Shown one piece after another: positions 9,125 through 18,081 of a DNA stretch of 64,000 bases. The position numbers were made by a program, and so were the translations under genes. This stretch comes from Aureimonas sp. AU4 (GTDB taxonomy: Bacteria; Pseudomonadota; Alphaproteobacteria; Rhizobiales; Rhizobiaceae). The stretch lies in NCBI RefSeq assembly GCF_001463765.1, contig NZ_BBWK01000002.1, positions 124,001-188,000 on the forward strand, in the 5' to 3' direction. The notes beneath the pieces were generated by a model. The model worked only from the letters and a program-made list of their open reading frames with translations, was not told where the DNA came from and ran no database searches. Positions within the stretch are counted from its first letter, which is position 1. Each line of letters begins with the position of its first letter.

Positions 9125-9138
9125 TTGACCCAGATCAA
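9125..9138. promoter_or_regulatory. Fnr/FixK box TTGA-N6-TCAA
   Basis: The sequence TTGACCCAGATCAA is a perfect TTGA-N6-TCAA dyad. It lies 108 bp upstream of the start at 9016 (minus strand), in the 172-bp gap between that gene and the response-regulator stop. It is one of seven perfect copies between 9 and 29 kb, close to an fnr-type gene. Assignment to Fnr rather than another Crp-family protein is inference. Confidence 0.75.
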
Positions 9139-9189
9139 AGGGCTTAACTCTTGCGAGCCCGCCCTTCCCCTCGCGATATGCGATGGGTT

Positions 9190-9837
9190 TCAGCGCGCCG
9201 TGAACCACCCTTCCGACATGGCGTGTCGGAACAGTGCCGCCCGGCTGTAGAGACCGAGCTTGTCGCAGGCACGGGAGCGGTAGGTCTCGATCGTCTTCAC
9301 GCTCAGACCGAGCTCTGAGGAGATTTCCTTGTTGCAGTAGCCTTCGGCCACAAGACGGGCGACTCGCTCCTCCCTCTCGCTCAGAAGCTCGCTGCGGGAG
9401 CGGACCTCGGGTTCGCCCGACACGATCTTTGAGGCGACTGCCGGATCGACATAGACGCCGCCCGCCAGCACGGCGCGGATGGCGGTCAGAAGATCTGTCG
9501 CTGCCGAGCGCTTGAGTACGAACCCTCTCGCGCCGGCCTTGAAGAACTCGCGCACATAGGCGCCTTCCTCGTGCAGGGTCAGCGCGATAACGGGGACCGA
9601 CGGATGCGTCGCCGACATTCGCTGAACGAGCTCGGTGCCCGACAGCCCCGGCAGCGATCCGTCGACGACCATCAGGTCGATCCTCAGACCGTCCAAACGT
9701 TCGAGAAGGTCCTCGGCGTCGCTCGCCTGCCCGACGACCGTCATGTCGTCCTGCCCGTCGAGGAGGGCCTTCAGGCCGGAGAGGACGATCGGATGGTCAT
9801 CCACGATGAAGATGCGGTGCTTGTGTTCTCCCCTCAT
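9190..9837 (-). CDS. NarL/LuxR-family response regulator
   Basis: This is a 215-residue two-component response regulator. The receiver domain (residues 7-120) has the acidic pair in VDDHP, the phospho-acceptor Asp in MVVDGSLPG and the conserved Lys in FVLKRSA. The C-terminal GerE/LuxR helix-turn-helix covers ~150-212, with LSEREERVARLVAEG and NKEISSELGLSVKTIETYRSR. Its start overlaps the stop of the upstream histidine kinase gene (ATGA), so the pair is coupled and forms a cognate system. Position next to the Fnr-box island suggests a role in redox or low-oxygen response, but the signal is unknown. Confidence 0.9.
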   Translation of the reverse strand: MRGEHKHRIFIVDDHPIVLSGLKALLDGQDDMTVVGQASDAEDLLERLDGLRIDLMVVDGSLPGLSGTELVQRMSATHPSVPVIALTLHEEGAYVREFFKAGARGFVLKRSAATDLLTAIRAVLAGGVYVDPAVASKIVSGEPEVRSRSELLSEREERVARLVAEGYCNKEISSELGLSVKTIETYRSRACDKLGLYSRAALFRHAMSEGWFTAR

Positions 9838-11162
9838 CTCTTTCCCTCCGCAGTGCTCGTTGGAACCACGATAAAGAGGCTCGTGCCGCGTCCCGGCTCG
9901 CTTTCGACGGTCAGAGTTCCGCCGATCGCGGCCAAGCGTTCGCGCATGCCGACGAAGCCGTTGCGGCGGGTTCGAGGACCGTCCGCCTTTGATAGTTCGA
10001 AACCCCGCCCGTCGTCTTCGATGACGACACGGAGGACGTTTCCGATCCGGCGCGAGGTTATGCTGACATTCGAGGCCTGCGAATGTCGCGCGACGTTGGT
10101 CAGGCCTTCCTGCACGACGCGGTAGATGGAGATCGCGGTGGCGTTCGGCATGGGTTCTGCCAGACCCTCGAGAAGCAGATCGACGCCGATGCCCAGCTTT
10201 GCGCCCCAGCCGAGGGCGAGTTCCTCGACGGCGGCTCGCAGGCCGAGATCCTCAAGCAGGAGGGGACGAAGATTGCCGGCCAGATGATGCACCTGGTTGC
10301 TCATGCGCTCCAGGATAGCATGCATCTCTCGCAGGCGTTCGGCGCGAGCGGTCTCGTTGTTCGTCGTCTCGAACGCTTTCAGGCCGATCGCGAGCGCGGT
10401 GAGATCCTGTCCGAGCTCGTCGTGCAGTTCGCGCGCGAAGTGCAACCGCTCCTCCTCCTGAACCTCCACGAGTCGGCGCATGAGCGCCTCCTTCTCGCCT
10501 TCGATCCGCTTGCGTGCCGTGATGTCGGAGAATGCTACGACTGCCGCCTGCGTCGTGCCATCCTCCTCTTGGATAGGCGCGGCGCTGACCGCGATCCACG
10601 CTTTCTGGTTGCCTGCCATCTCGACCTGAAGCTCGACGTCGCGGCTCGTCTCGCCGAACTGGAGCGCGCGAATGCTCGGCCGGGCGTTTGGGCCGAGCGG
10701 CATCCCGTTGCGGTCGAGCAGCCGAACGGCTCGGTGCGCGACGCGCACCGGAAAGTCTCCATCGGCCTCCTGCATCAAGGACCGATAGATGGCGTTGGAG
10801 AGGACAACCGTGTCGCTTGATCTCTCGATCACCCCGACACCGACCGGCATGTTCTCGACGACGCTTTCCAGCCAGGCTCGGCGGCGCCGAACCTCTCGTT
10901 CCGCAAAGTTGCGCCGCGTCTCCAGCCGGTCGACGACCCGGGCCGCGCGTATCAGGGAGAGAGCGGTGACGGCGTTGAGCAGCATCAGAACGGTCAGGAC
11001 CAGACCGTCGATCGCAACGGAATGATGCTCTACCGGCAGGCTGTATAGGGCGAGCATGTAGACCAGCAGCGCGCCCGACCCGACGAAGAGTGACGATGCG
11101 CCCGTGCGCAACTGTCGCTGAGCGAACCGGTGAACCAAGACCCCCCCGCTCCCGTGCCGCAA
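9834..11162 (-). CDS. Membrane sensor histidine kinase with PAS and HisKA_3 domains (NarX/UhpB type)
   Basis: This 442-residue kinase has two N-terminal membrane helices (~25-75), a PAS domain (~95-215, starting at WLESVVENMPVGVGVIERS), a short coiled coil, and a HisKA_3 dimerisation domain. The phospho-acceptor His is in HFARELHDELGQDL. The HATPase_c domain follows, with an N-box region VVQEGLTNVARHS and glycine boxes DDGRGF and GFVGMRERL. The two helices are separated by only a short loop, so sensing is probably through the cytoplasmic PAS domain. No heme-binding His motif of FixL type was identified, and the signal is unknown. Confidence 0.9.
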   Translation of the reverse strand: MRHGSGGVLVHRFAQRQLRTGASSLFVGSGALLVYMLALYSLPVEHHSVAIDGLVLTVLMLLNAVTALSLIRAARVVDRLETRRNFAEREVRRRRAWLESVVENMPVGVGVIERSSDTVVLSNAIYRSLMQEADGDFPVRVAHRAVRLLDRNGMPLGPNARPSIRALQFGETSRDVELQVEMAGNQKAWIAVSAAPIQEEDGTTQAAVVAFSDITARKRIEGEKEALMRRLVEVQEEERLHFARELHDELGQDLTALAIGLKAFETTNNETARAERLREMHAILERMSNQVHHLAGNLRPLLLEDLGLRAAVEELALGWGAKLGIGVDLLLEGLAEPMPNATAISIYRVVQEGLTNVARHSQASNVSITSRRIGNVLRVVIEDDGRGFELSKADGPRTRRNGFVGMRERLAAIGGTLTVESEPGRGTSLFIVVPTSTAEGKR

Positions 11163-11403
11163 ACCCCTTTCCGGCGATCGTGGGCGGGGGCGCTCAACCT
11201 ATGGTCTTATCAGATTCCCCTTCGCGACCTTGTCAGGTTTTCTCCTGAGAAAGCACGAAATCCCCGACATACCGTGGCGGACGAACCCGACGCCGACTGC
11301 CGTTGACCCCCAATATCGCGACGATCCCGATCGGGCTCTGATCTGGCCGCCGGCGCTGAGGGATGCGCGGCGTCACTAGAACTCGAACCTCCGGGAGATC
11401 GTC

Positions 11404-12690
<1,287 letters not shown>

Positions 12691-12985
12691 TGGCGGAAAC
12701 GCCAGCAGCCCGGGGACCGGTGGGGTCGGCGGAGACCGTCGCGGCGAAGGCCCGGGTGGCGCTAGTGCGAGCCGCGGCAACGGGCCGAGTTTTGGAAGCG
12801 GAAACCGGAATGACGGAAGGACGCCGCGCGTTCGTTCCTTTCACTGGCCCTGGATGGCACGCGACGCCGCCGTCGAAGACAGTCGACGCTTCGATCCCGG
12901 TTGCGTGAACCGAAGCTCATGCGGGCCGGACCACCGGAGACATCAAACCAGGCGGTCTCCATGACGCTGGCAATGAAGAAAGCTC

Positions 12986-13022
12986 GCCCGGCGGAGCGTC
13001 TCGCGACATCGCTCCGCCGGGC
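12986..13022. terminator. Strong hairpin terminator between convergent units
   Basis: A perfect 13-bp inverted repeat (gcccggcggagcg / cgctccgccgggc) with an 11-base loop lies just after the Gly-Asn gene cluster. It is followed on the plus strand by a T-rich stretch (CGCCTTTCCTGTT). It probably terminates the plus-strand Gly-Asn transcript, and may also serve the convergent gene that ends at 13084. Confidence 0.75.
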
Positions 13023-13083
13023 CGCCTTTCCTGTTCCCGAAAAACGTCGTCCGGGCACCCACCGCATCGCTTCCACACCCCGA

Positions 13084-13575
13084 TCAGCGCCGTAGCCAGT
13101 TCGAGCCGTTGGCAAAGAGCGTTGCGCCCGAAACGGTCGCGACCAGCGTGGCGGATACGATGCATTCCCAGCGTGCTCCTCCGTCGATAGCGAAGGCGAT
13201 GGAGCGAAGGAGCATCCAGATGCCGATGCACAGCAGGGCCCATTCCTGCCAAGGGCGATAACGAAGGACCGACGATGCGCCCAAGGCGGCCACCGCGACA
13301 CCGATCAGCAGGGATCCGCGCACGGACGCCGTCGTCTCTGGCCGAGAGGCCGCCAGGAAAGGAACCAGCGCCAGCCACCCACCCACAGCGACGTTGACCA
13401 CTTCCAGAGGAGCCCCGAGCCGATCCTGCCAGGCAGCTCCGTCGCCACAATATTCGCCTTCACCCATGCTCCCTCTGCAGTCGGTGATGGGGGCTGACAT
13501 GGTCGCGTCGCGCCTCGCGTCCGATCCTTCGTGCCACTGCGCTCGCCGCCTATCGGTCTTCCTCTCGGTCATCAT
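13084..13575 (-). CDS. SPW-repeat-type small membrane protein
   Basis: This protein of up to 163 residues has four predicted membrane segments in its last ~110 residues. Two related halves begin WQDRLGAPLEVVNVAVGGWLAL and YRPWQEWALLCIGIWMLL, the W-(x)n-G-x-W-L pattern of SPW-repeat proteins. The first ~50 residues are polar and acidic; an internal ATG at 13503 is a possible alternative start. A perfect Fnr box begins 71 bp upstream of 13575, almost the same spacing as for the second SPW gene at 14901, which supports the longer form. Function of the family is unknown. Confidence 0.7.
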   Translation of the reverse strand: MMTERKTDRRRAQWHEGSDARRDATMSAPITDCRGSMGEGEYCGDGAAWQDRLGAPLEVVNVAVGGWLALVPFLAASRPETTASVRGSLLIGVAVAALGASSVLRYRPWQEWALLCIGIWMLLRSIAFAIDGGARWECIVSATLVATVSGATLFANGSNWLRR

Positions 13576-13646
13576 CGAAAGGTCTCGTTTCTGGTCACGC
13601 CCGACGTTCCTGGCACCTCAAACTGGTGTCGAATCACTACCTACGC

Positions 13647-13660
13647 TTGACGGTGATCAA
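13647..13660. promoter_or_regulatory. Fnr/FixK box TTGA-N6-TCAA
   Basis: TTGACGGTGATCAA is a perfect dyad in the 190-bp divergent gap. It lies 71 bp upstream of the SPW-type gene (minus) and 105 bp upstream of the alcohol dehydrogenase start at 13766 (plus), so it could serve both promoters. Confidence 0.75.
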
Positions 13661-13765
13661 GCGCCTCACCCGCCGCTCATGCGCGGATGGATGACCTCTA
13701 TCGGATAGCCGGGAAGGTGGCCGAGGGCCCTGCGACGTCGCACTTCGACCAGGTGAGAGGGTTGG

Positions 13766-14818
13766 ATGAAGGCCATTCGAAGTGATTCGTTCGCTCGTCG
13801 GTCCGATGCGATGCTGGCGATGGTGCTCGACGCGAACGCAACGCGTCTTCGCGCGGAGCGCCGCCCCCTTCCCGAGCCCGGACCCGGGGAGGTGCGTCTG
13901 CGCGTTGAAGCCTGCGCCGTGTGCAGAACGGATCTGCACGTGATGGACGGCGACTTGAAGCCCACCTGCCGGCCGATCGTGCCCGGGCACGAAATCGTGG
14001 GAATGTTGGATGCGCAGGGTGCCGGGGTCGCGTCGCCGGCGATCGGACAGCGCGTCGGCATCGGCTGGCTCGGCCACAGCTGCGGTGTCTGCCCCTACTG
14101 CCGGAGCGAGCGCGAGAACCTGTGCGACGCGCCCGCATTCACCGGATACTCGCGTGACGGCGGCTTTGCGACGCACGTCGTCGCGGAAGCAGGCTTCACC
14201 TTCCCGTTGAGCGCCAGCGACGATCCCGTCAAGGCAGCCCCGCTGATGTGCGCTGGGCTGATCGGTTGGCGCTGTCTCAAGGCCGCAGGCGGCGGCAAGC
14301 GCTTGGGCCTCTACGGCTTCGGGGCGGCGGCGCACCTCGTCGCGCAGGTCGCGCGATGGCAGGAACGATCGGTCTATGCCTTCGCCAAACCGGGCGACGA
14401 CGCGGCCAAGGACCTGGCGCGGTCGCTCGGCGTGGATTGGGCCGGCGGATCCGATGAACGGCCGCCCGAACCGCTCGACGCCGCGATCATATTTGCCCCC
14501 GTCGGCGAACTCGTTCCCGCCGCCCTGCGCGCGCTGCGCAAGGGCGGGCGCGTCGTGTGCGGCGGCATTCATATGAGCGACATTCCGCGCTTTCCCTATG
14601 CGATCCTTTGGGAGGAACGGGAGGTCGTATCCGTCGCGAACCTGACGCGGCGGGATGCACGGGAATTCATAGCCTTGGCCTCTCTCGCGAAGGTCGAAGC
14701 CCGCACCCAGACCTACCCGCTTCTCAAGGCGAACCAAGCGCTTGCCGATCTGCGCGCGGGCCGCGTTTCGGGTGCAGCCGTCCTGGTCCCCCCGTCAAAC
14801 AGCATGCTCGGCGCTTGA
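13766..14818 (+). CDS. Zinc-dependent alcohol dehydrogenase family protein (MDR superfamily)
   Basis: This 350-residue medium-chain dehydrogenase retains the Zn catalytic motif ([19 protein letters not shown]) and the four structural-Zn cysteines ([15 protein letters not shown]). The Rossmann dinucleotide loop is [12 protein letters not shown], which departs from the usual GxGxxG. It belongs to the branch that also includes AdhA/AdhP-like enzymes and probably interconverts alcohols and aldehydes with NAD(P)H. ATG 13766 is preceded by GAGAGGG; an alternative ATG at 13811 begins the conserved part. It lies between two Fnr boxes and SPW genes, consistent with fermentative or low-oxygen metabolism. 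Confidence 0.85.
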   Translation: MKAIRSDSFARRSDAMLAMVLDANATRLRAERRPLPEPGPGEVRLRVEACAVCRTDLHVMDGDLKPTCRPIVPGHEIVGMLDAQGAGVASPAIGQRVGIGWLGHSCGVCPYCRSERENLCDAPAFTGYSRDGGFATHVVAEAGFTFPLSASDDPVKAAPLMCAGLIGWRCLKAAGGGKRLGLYGFGAAAHLVAQVARWQERSVYAFAKPGDDAAKDLARSLGVDWAGGSDERPPEPLDAAIIFAPVGELVPAALRALRKGGRVVCGGIHMSDIPRFPYAILWEEREVVSVANLTRRDAREFIALASLAKVEARTQTYPLLKANQALADLRAGRVSGAAVLVPPSNSMLGA

Positions 14819-14828
14819 CGCGGATCAA
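14815..14828. promoter_or_regulatory. Fnr/FixK box TTGA-N6-TCAA
   Basis: TTGACGCGGATCAA is a perfect dyad that overlaps the stop codon of the preceding dehydrogenase gene. Its right edge is 72 bp from the ATG at 14901 of the second SPW-repeat gene, so a promoter there would be internal to the gene row. Confidence 0.72.
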
Positions 14829-14900
14829 CGGCGCACAGGCGCGAGAGACCATCCTCCAGGACCGTCGACCTATCGGCGGCTGGTGGTTTGGGAGCGCACG

Positions 14901-15257
14901 ATGGCCAAGCAGCATTGGCAGGACTGGATCACGATCCTCATCGGCATCTGGCTCCTGCTCACGACCATATTCCTTACCTTCACTCCCCAGGGAGCGGGCG
15001 TCGCGACAGCGACGGTCTGGAACTTCGCTGCATGCGGCGTCGTCGCCCTGGCGCTTGGCTTCGCGGCGCTGATCGCGTTTCGCCTCTGGCAGGAATGGCT
15101 AACCATGCTTCTCGGCCTCTGGCTGATCGTTTCGCCCTGGGTCCTGAACGATACCGGCCATGCCGACCCGCTCTGGAACAGCGTCGTGTCGGGTATTGTC
15201 CTCGTCCTTACCTCGACGCTCGTGATGCTCATTGACCAAGGCGAACGGCGAACCTGA
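14901..15257 (+). CDS. SPW-repeat membrane protein
   Basis: This 118-residue protein has four membrane helices arranged as two similar pairs. Each half starts with the signature: HWQDWITILIGIWLLL in the first and LWQEWLTMLLGLWLIVSPW in the second, giving the SPW motif itself. It is related to the protein at 13084-13575. GGGAG lies about six bases before the ATG. It sits between two zinc alcohol dehydrogenase genes with its own Fnr box 72 bp upstream. No biochemical function is established for the family. Confidence 0.82.
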   Translation: MAKQHWQDWITILIGIWLLLTTIFLTFTPQGAGVATATVWNFAACGVVALALGFAALIAFRLWQEWLTMLLGLWLIVSPWVLNDTGHADPLWNSVVSGIVLVLTSTLVMLIDQGERRT

Positions 15258-15292
15258 CGCCACGGTGCGCCGAGCACGGGGAGGAGCGTGCC

Positions 15293-16366
15293 ATGTCCAA
15301 GATGAAGGCGGCGATCTTCGTCGAGAAAAACCGGATCATTCTTGGTGAGAAGCCGATACCCGACGTCGGTCCCCGCGACGCGCTTCTTCGCGTCACGACC
15401 ACGACGATCTGCGGCACGGACATCCACATCCTGAAGGGGGAATATCCGGTGCAGCCGGGCCTGACGATCGGGCACGAACCGGTCGGGATGATCGAGAAGC
15501 TCGGGCGTGACGTGAAGGGCTTCAGCGAGGGCCAGCGTGTCATCGCCGGTGCCATCACGCCGGGCTTCTTCAGCAACGCCTGCCAGTGCGGGTTCTGCTC
15601 GCAGGATGGTGCCGGAACGCCGCACGGCTGGAAACCCATGGGCGGCTGGCGACTGGGCAACACGATGGACGGATGCCAAGCCGAATACGTTCTGGTGCCC
15701 GACGCCGAGGCGAACCTTGCGATCGTCCCAACCGCCCTCAAGGACGACGAGGTTCTGATGTGTCCGGACATCCTGTCGACCGGACTGGCGGGAGCGGAGC
15801 GGGCCGAGGTGCGCGTGGGCGACACGGTCGCCGTCTTCGCCCAGGGCCCGATCGGGCTTTGCGCCGCCGTGGGTGCCAGGCTGATGGGCGCGTCCACGGT
15901 CATCGGCGTCGATCGCCTCCCGGCGCGACTCGACGTCGCGCGGCGGCTCGGGACGGACCTCGTGGTGGACGCTTCGAAGAGCGATCCCATTTCCGAGATC
16001 ATGCGACTGACGGACGGGCGCGGCGTCGATGTCGCTATCGAAGCCCTCGGCACGCAGGCGACGTTCGAGGCCGCGCTGCGCGTCCTGCGGCCCGGTGGCA
16101 CGCTGTCGAGCCTCGGCATCTATTCGAGCGACCTGACGATTCCCTACCTCGCCTTCGCGGCCGGTCTGGGCGACCACCGAATCGTCACCTCACTCTGCCC
16201 GGGCGGAAAGGAACGCATGCGACGGCTTCTGGCCGTGGTGGGAAGCAGCCGCGTCGATCTCAGGTCCCTCGTCACACACCACTTCTCGCTGAACCGCATC
16301 GAGGATGCCTACGAGCTGTTCTCGCATCAGCGCGATGGAGTTCTGAAGGTCGCCATCACTCCCTGA
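15293..16366 (+). CDS. NAD(P)-dependent zinc alcohol dehydrogenase (isopropanol dehydrogenase-like)
   Basis: This 357-residue MDR dehydrogenase has the catalytic zinc site in ICGTDIHILKG and GHEPVG. The structural-zinc lobe is atypical: NACQCGFCSQDGAG keeps only three closely spaced cysteines rather than four, as in tetrameric secondary-alcohol dehydrogenases such as TBADH. The cofactor segment is VFAQGPIGLCAAVGARLMGA followed by GVDRLPAR; the basic residue after the strand-2 Asp does not decide NAD versus NADP. GGGGAGGAG precedes the ATG. It directly follows the SPW gene (35 bp) and may share its Fnr-box promoter. Confidence 0.85.
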   Translation: MSKMKAAIFVEKNRIILGEKPIPDVGPRDALLRVTTTTICGTDIHILKGEYPVQPGLTIGHEPVGMIEKLGRDVKGFSEGQRVIAGAITPGFFSNACQCGFCSQDGAGTPHGWKPMGGWRLGNTMDGCQAEYVLVPDAEANLAIVPTALKDDEVLMCPDILSTGLAGAERAEVRVGDTVAVFAQGPIGLCAAVGARLMGASTVIGVDRLPARLDVARRLGTDLVVDASKSDPISEIMRLTDGRGVDVAIEALGTQATFEAALRVLRPGGTLSSLGIYSSDLTIPYLAFAAGLGDHRIVTSLCPGGKERMRRLLAVVGSSRVDLRSLVTHHFSLNRIEDAYELFSHQRDGVLKVAITP

Positions 16367-16378
16367 GGGGCAGCACCG

Positions 16379-16909
16379 TCAAAACGGCCGCGTCCTCAGG
16401 CCGAGGCGGAAGAAGAGCCGAGACCACGGTTCCTCCAGAACGGCGAAGACGAAGACTGCTTCCGCGACCTCGTGACGCGTCAGGCCGAGCGCGTGCCGCA
16501 GTACGAGCGCCGGCAGGAGCGCTTCTGGGATCGGATCGAGCCAACGGGACTGTGCATGGACTTCGACCCCCATTCGTCGCTTCAGGAAGCTCGCCGCAGC
16601 GTCCCCCATCATGGAGAGGAGCGAGAGCCTGGCAGCCAACGATGGAGCGGTCTCCAGCGGTCGTGCGATCAACAGCAGCGTGAGGAGAGACGCCGCGCAG
16701 CCTCGCCAGGTCTTCGAGCTGCCCAGAAGCGGCCATCCGTCCGGCATCGCCATTCCGGCATCGAGTCTCCATGCCCATCGTCGCCCCAGAAGGCGTGTCG
16801 CCGCGAGCGGCGCCACATTGGCCGCGGCGATAAGGAGGATCGTCGTCATGACCGGAGAGAGCGCCGCGTGCCGGTCAAGACCCAGCGAGCCTTTGCGGCG
16901 ACGCGTCAT
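16379..16909 (-). CDS. CarS/DUF46-like CDP-lipid synthase family membrane protein
   Basis: This 176-residue membrane protein has five predicted helices and motifs of the CDP-archaeol synthase/DUF46 family: GSSKTWRGC near the middle and GDAAASFLKRR, matching the family's K-T-x-R-G and G-D-x-x-x-S-F-x-K-R-R. Bacterial members are distant relatives of CDP-diglyceride synthases; an actual lipid substrate here is unknown. The ATG at 16909 overlaps the stop of the host-attachment-type gene as ATGA, arguing for coupling; ATG 16849 is an alternative that starts at the first helix. It is convergent with the dehydrogenase that ends at 16366. Confidence 0.7.
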   Translation of the reverse strand: MTRRRKGSLGLDRHAALSPVMTTILLIAAANVAPLAATRLLGRRWAWRLDAGMAMPDGWPLLGSSKTWRGCAASLLTLLLIARPLETAPSLAARLSLLSMMGDAAASFLKRRMGVEVHAQSRWLDPIPEALLPALVLRHALGLTRHEVAEAVFVFAVLEEPWSRLFFRLGLRTRPF

Positions 16910-17388
16910 TCTCGCCGCCCGACCGCCGCATCGGCCGTCCATTTGGTCAGCTGACGCCCGATCTCCTCGACCGGTTCATGCATGAGATCGCGCCCGATCT
17001 CTTTCGTTACGACGCGACGCGTCGTCGGACCGAACGCCGTCCGCAGATCGCCCAGAAGACGCGGTGGCGCGACGACCGCGAGTTGCTCGATCCCATTCAG
17101 CGTGACGGCAGCCTCGAGTTCCTCCGCCAGCCGTTTGGCGAAGGTCGCCTGCCGGACGTGTTGGGCGTTATCGTCGCGGAAGTCGCCGCCGATGGTTCGC
17201 TCTCCCTTGTTGAAGCGCCCCGGTCGCCCTTCATCGCGCGCCGCGCGCTCCATTGGTTCCGGCTCGATACGCTGCACGACCTTCAGGTCTATGCGCAGCG
17301 CTTCGCCTTCGTTGCGCAGGAGAAGGCCCCGTTCGCAGTCCGCGAGAAAAAGCCAGGCGTGATGGGGCAGGCGAAAACCGGTGCTCAC
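16906..17388 (-). CDS. Host-attachment-family protein (eRF1-like fold)
   Basis: This 160-residue soluble protein matches the family named 'protein required for attachment to host cells'. It starts with a strand and acidic DCERGLLLRNEG segment (W-x-x-x-A-D-x-x-x), followed by a basic loop with RGRPGRF-like residues. Then come FAKRLAEELE and LAVVAPPRLLGDLR, typical of the eRF1-domain-like fold of these proteins. The family name comes from one plant-associated bacterium and does not prove a surface role; the protein lacks a signal peptide. The start is GTG at 17388. It is coupled to the CarS-like gene by a 4-bp overlap. Confidence 0.78.
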   Translation of the reverse strand: MSTGFRLPHHAWLFLADCERGLLLRNEGEALRIDLKVVQRIEPEPMERAARDEGRPGRFNKGERTIGGDFRDDNAQHVRQATFAKRLAEELEAAVTLNGIEQLAVVAPPRLLGDLRTAFGPTTRRVVTKEIGRDLMHEPVEEIGRQLTKWTADAAVGRRE

Positions 17389-17463
17389 GGATCAGACCCC
17401 TGCATTCGAGGAGATGAGAGTGGCTCGGTCGAACAGGATCGACCGGCAGGCGATCCGGCGGGT

Positions 17464-17883
17464 TCACACGTGCGGCGAGGAGACCGACCGGACGAGTTTG
17501 TGAGCTGCCTTGCGACCGGCGAGGTGCGAGATATCGCCGAGCGATACGATCCCGACCATTCGCCTGTGATCGTCGACCACCGGCAAACGCCGGATCTTCC
17601 GTTTGTTCATGACCCGCAAAGCTTCGTCGACCGTTTCATCGTCGCGGCAGTAGACGATGGTCTTCGACATGATGTCGCGCGCCTTGAGTTCCGTGGGGTC
17701 GGCGCCGTTCCCCAGGACGCGGAGAACGATGTCGCGGTCGGTGATCATTCCGACGAGTTGTTCGGCGTCGGACACGGGCACGGAGCCAATGTCCTCGCTC
17801 TTCATGAGACGGGAGATCTCGACCACCGGCGTATCCGGAGAGACCGATCTCACCCCTCGGTGCATGAGCTTGCGAAGTTTCAT
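17464..17883 (-). CDS. Two-CBS-domain protein
   Basis: This 139-residue protein consists of a tandem CBS pair (Bateman module). CBS1 covers ~5-60 (DIGSVPVSDAEQLVGMITDRDI) and CBS2 ~68-125 (RKIRRLPVVDDHRRMVGIVSLGDIS). Such stand-alone modules bind adenosine nucleotides and act as energy-status sensors on a partner protein. GAGGAG precedes the ATG. An Fnr box lies 118 bp upstream in the gap shared with the divergent MgtC-type gene. CBS proteins of this kind are frequent in low-oxygen regulons of alphaproteobacteria; the partner is unknown. Confidence 0.9.
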   Translation of the reverse strand: MKLRKLMHRGVRSVSPDTPVVEISRLMKSEDIGSVPVSDAEQLVGMITDRDIVLRVLGNGADPTELKARDIMSKTIVYCRDDETVDEALRVMNKRKIRRLPVVDDHRRMVGIVSLGDISHLAGRKAAHKLVRSVSSPHV

Positions 17884-18001
17884 GGTCGGCTCCTCACTTC
17901 ATGCCGTCGGCACATTCCTGCGGCCGCCAGCGCGTCGATCCGCTCGGAACAGGAAAAGTCGAGGCTCGTGACAGGATAAGTCGTCGGGGGCCGTCCCGCT
18001 C

Positions 18002-18015
18002 TTGATCCGCATCAA
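18002..18015. promoter_or_regulatory. Fnr/FixK box TTGA-N6-TCAA
   Basis: TTGATCCGCATCAA is a perfect dyad that also fits the extended TTGAT-N4-ATCAA consensus. It lies 66 bp upstream of the MgtC/DUF4010 gene (plus) and 118 bp upstream of the CBS gene (minus), so a shared divergent regulator site is likely. Confidence 0.8.
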
Positions 18016-18081
18016 CGTCGGCCGTGCCCGTTCATGGCTCCCTTCCGGGAGCCGTCGTAGCGCCTCTCGTTCGGACCTCAC

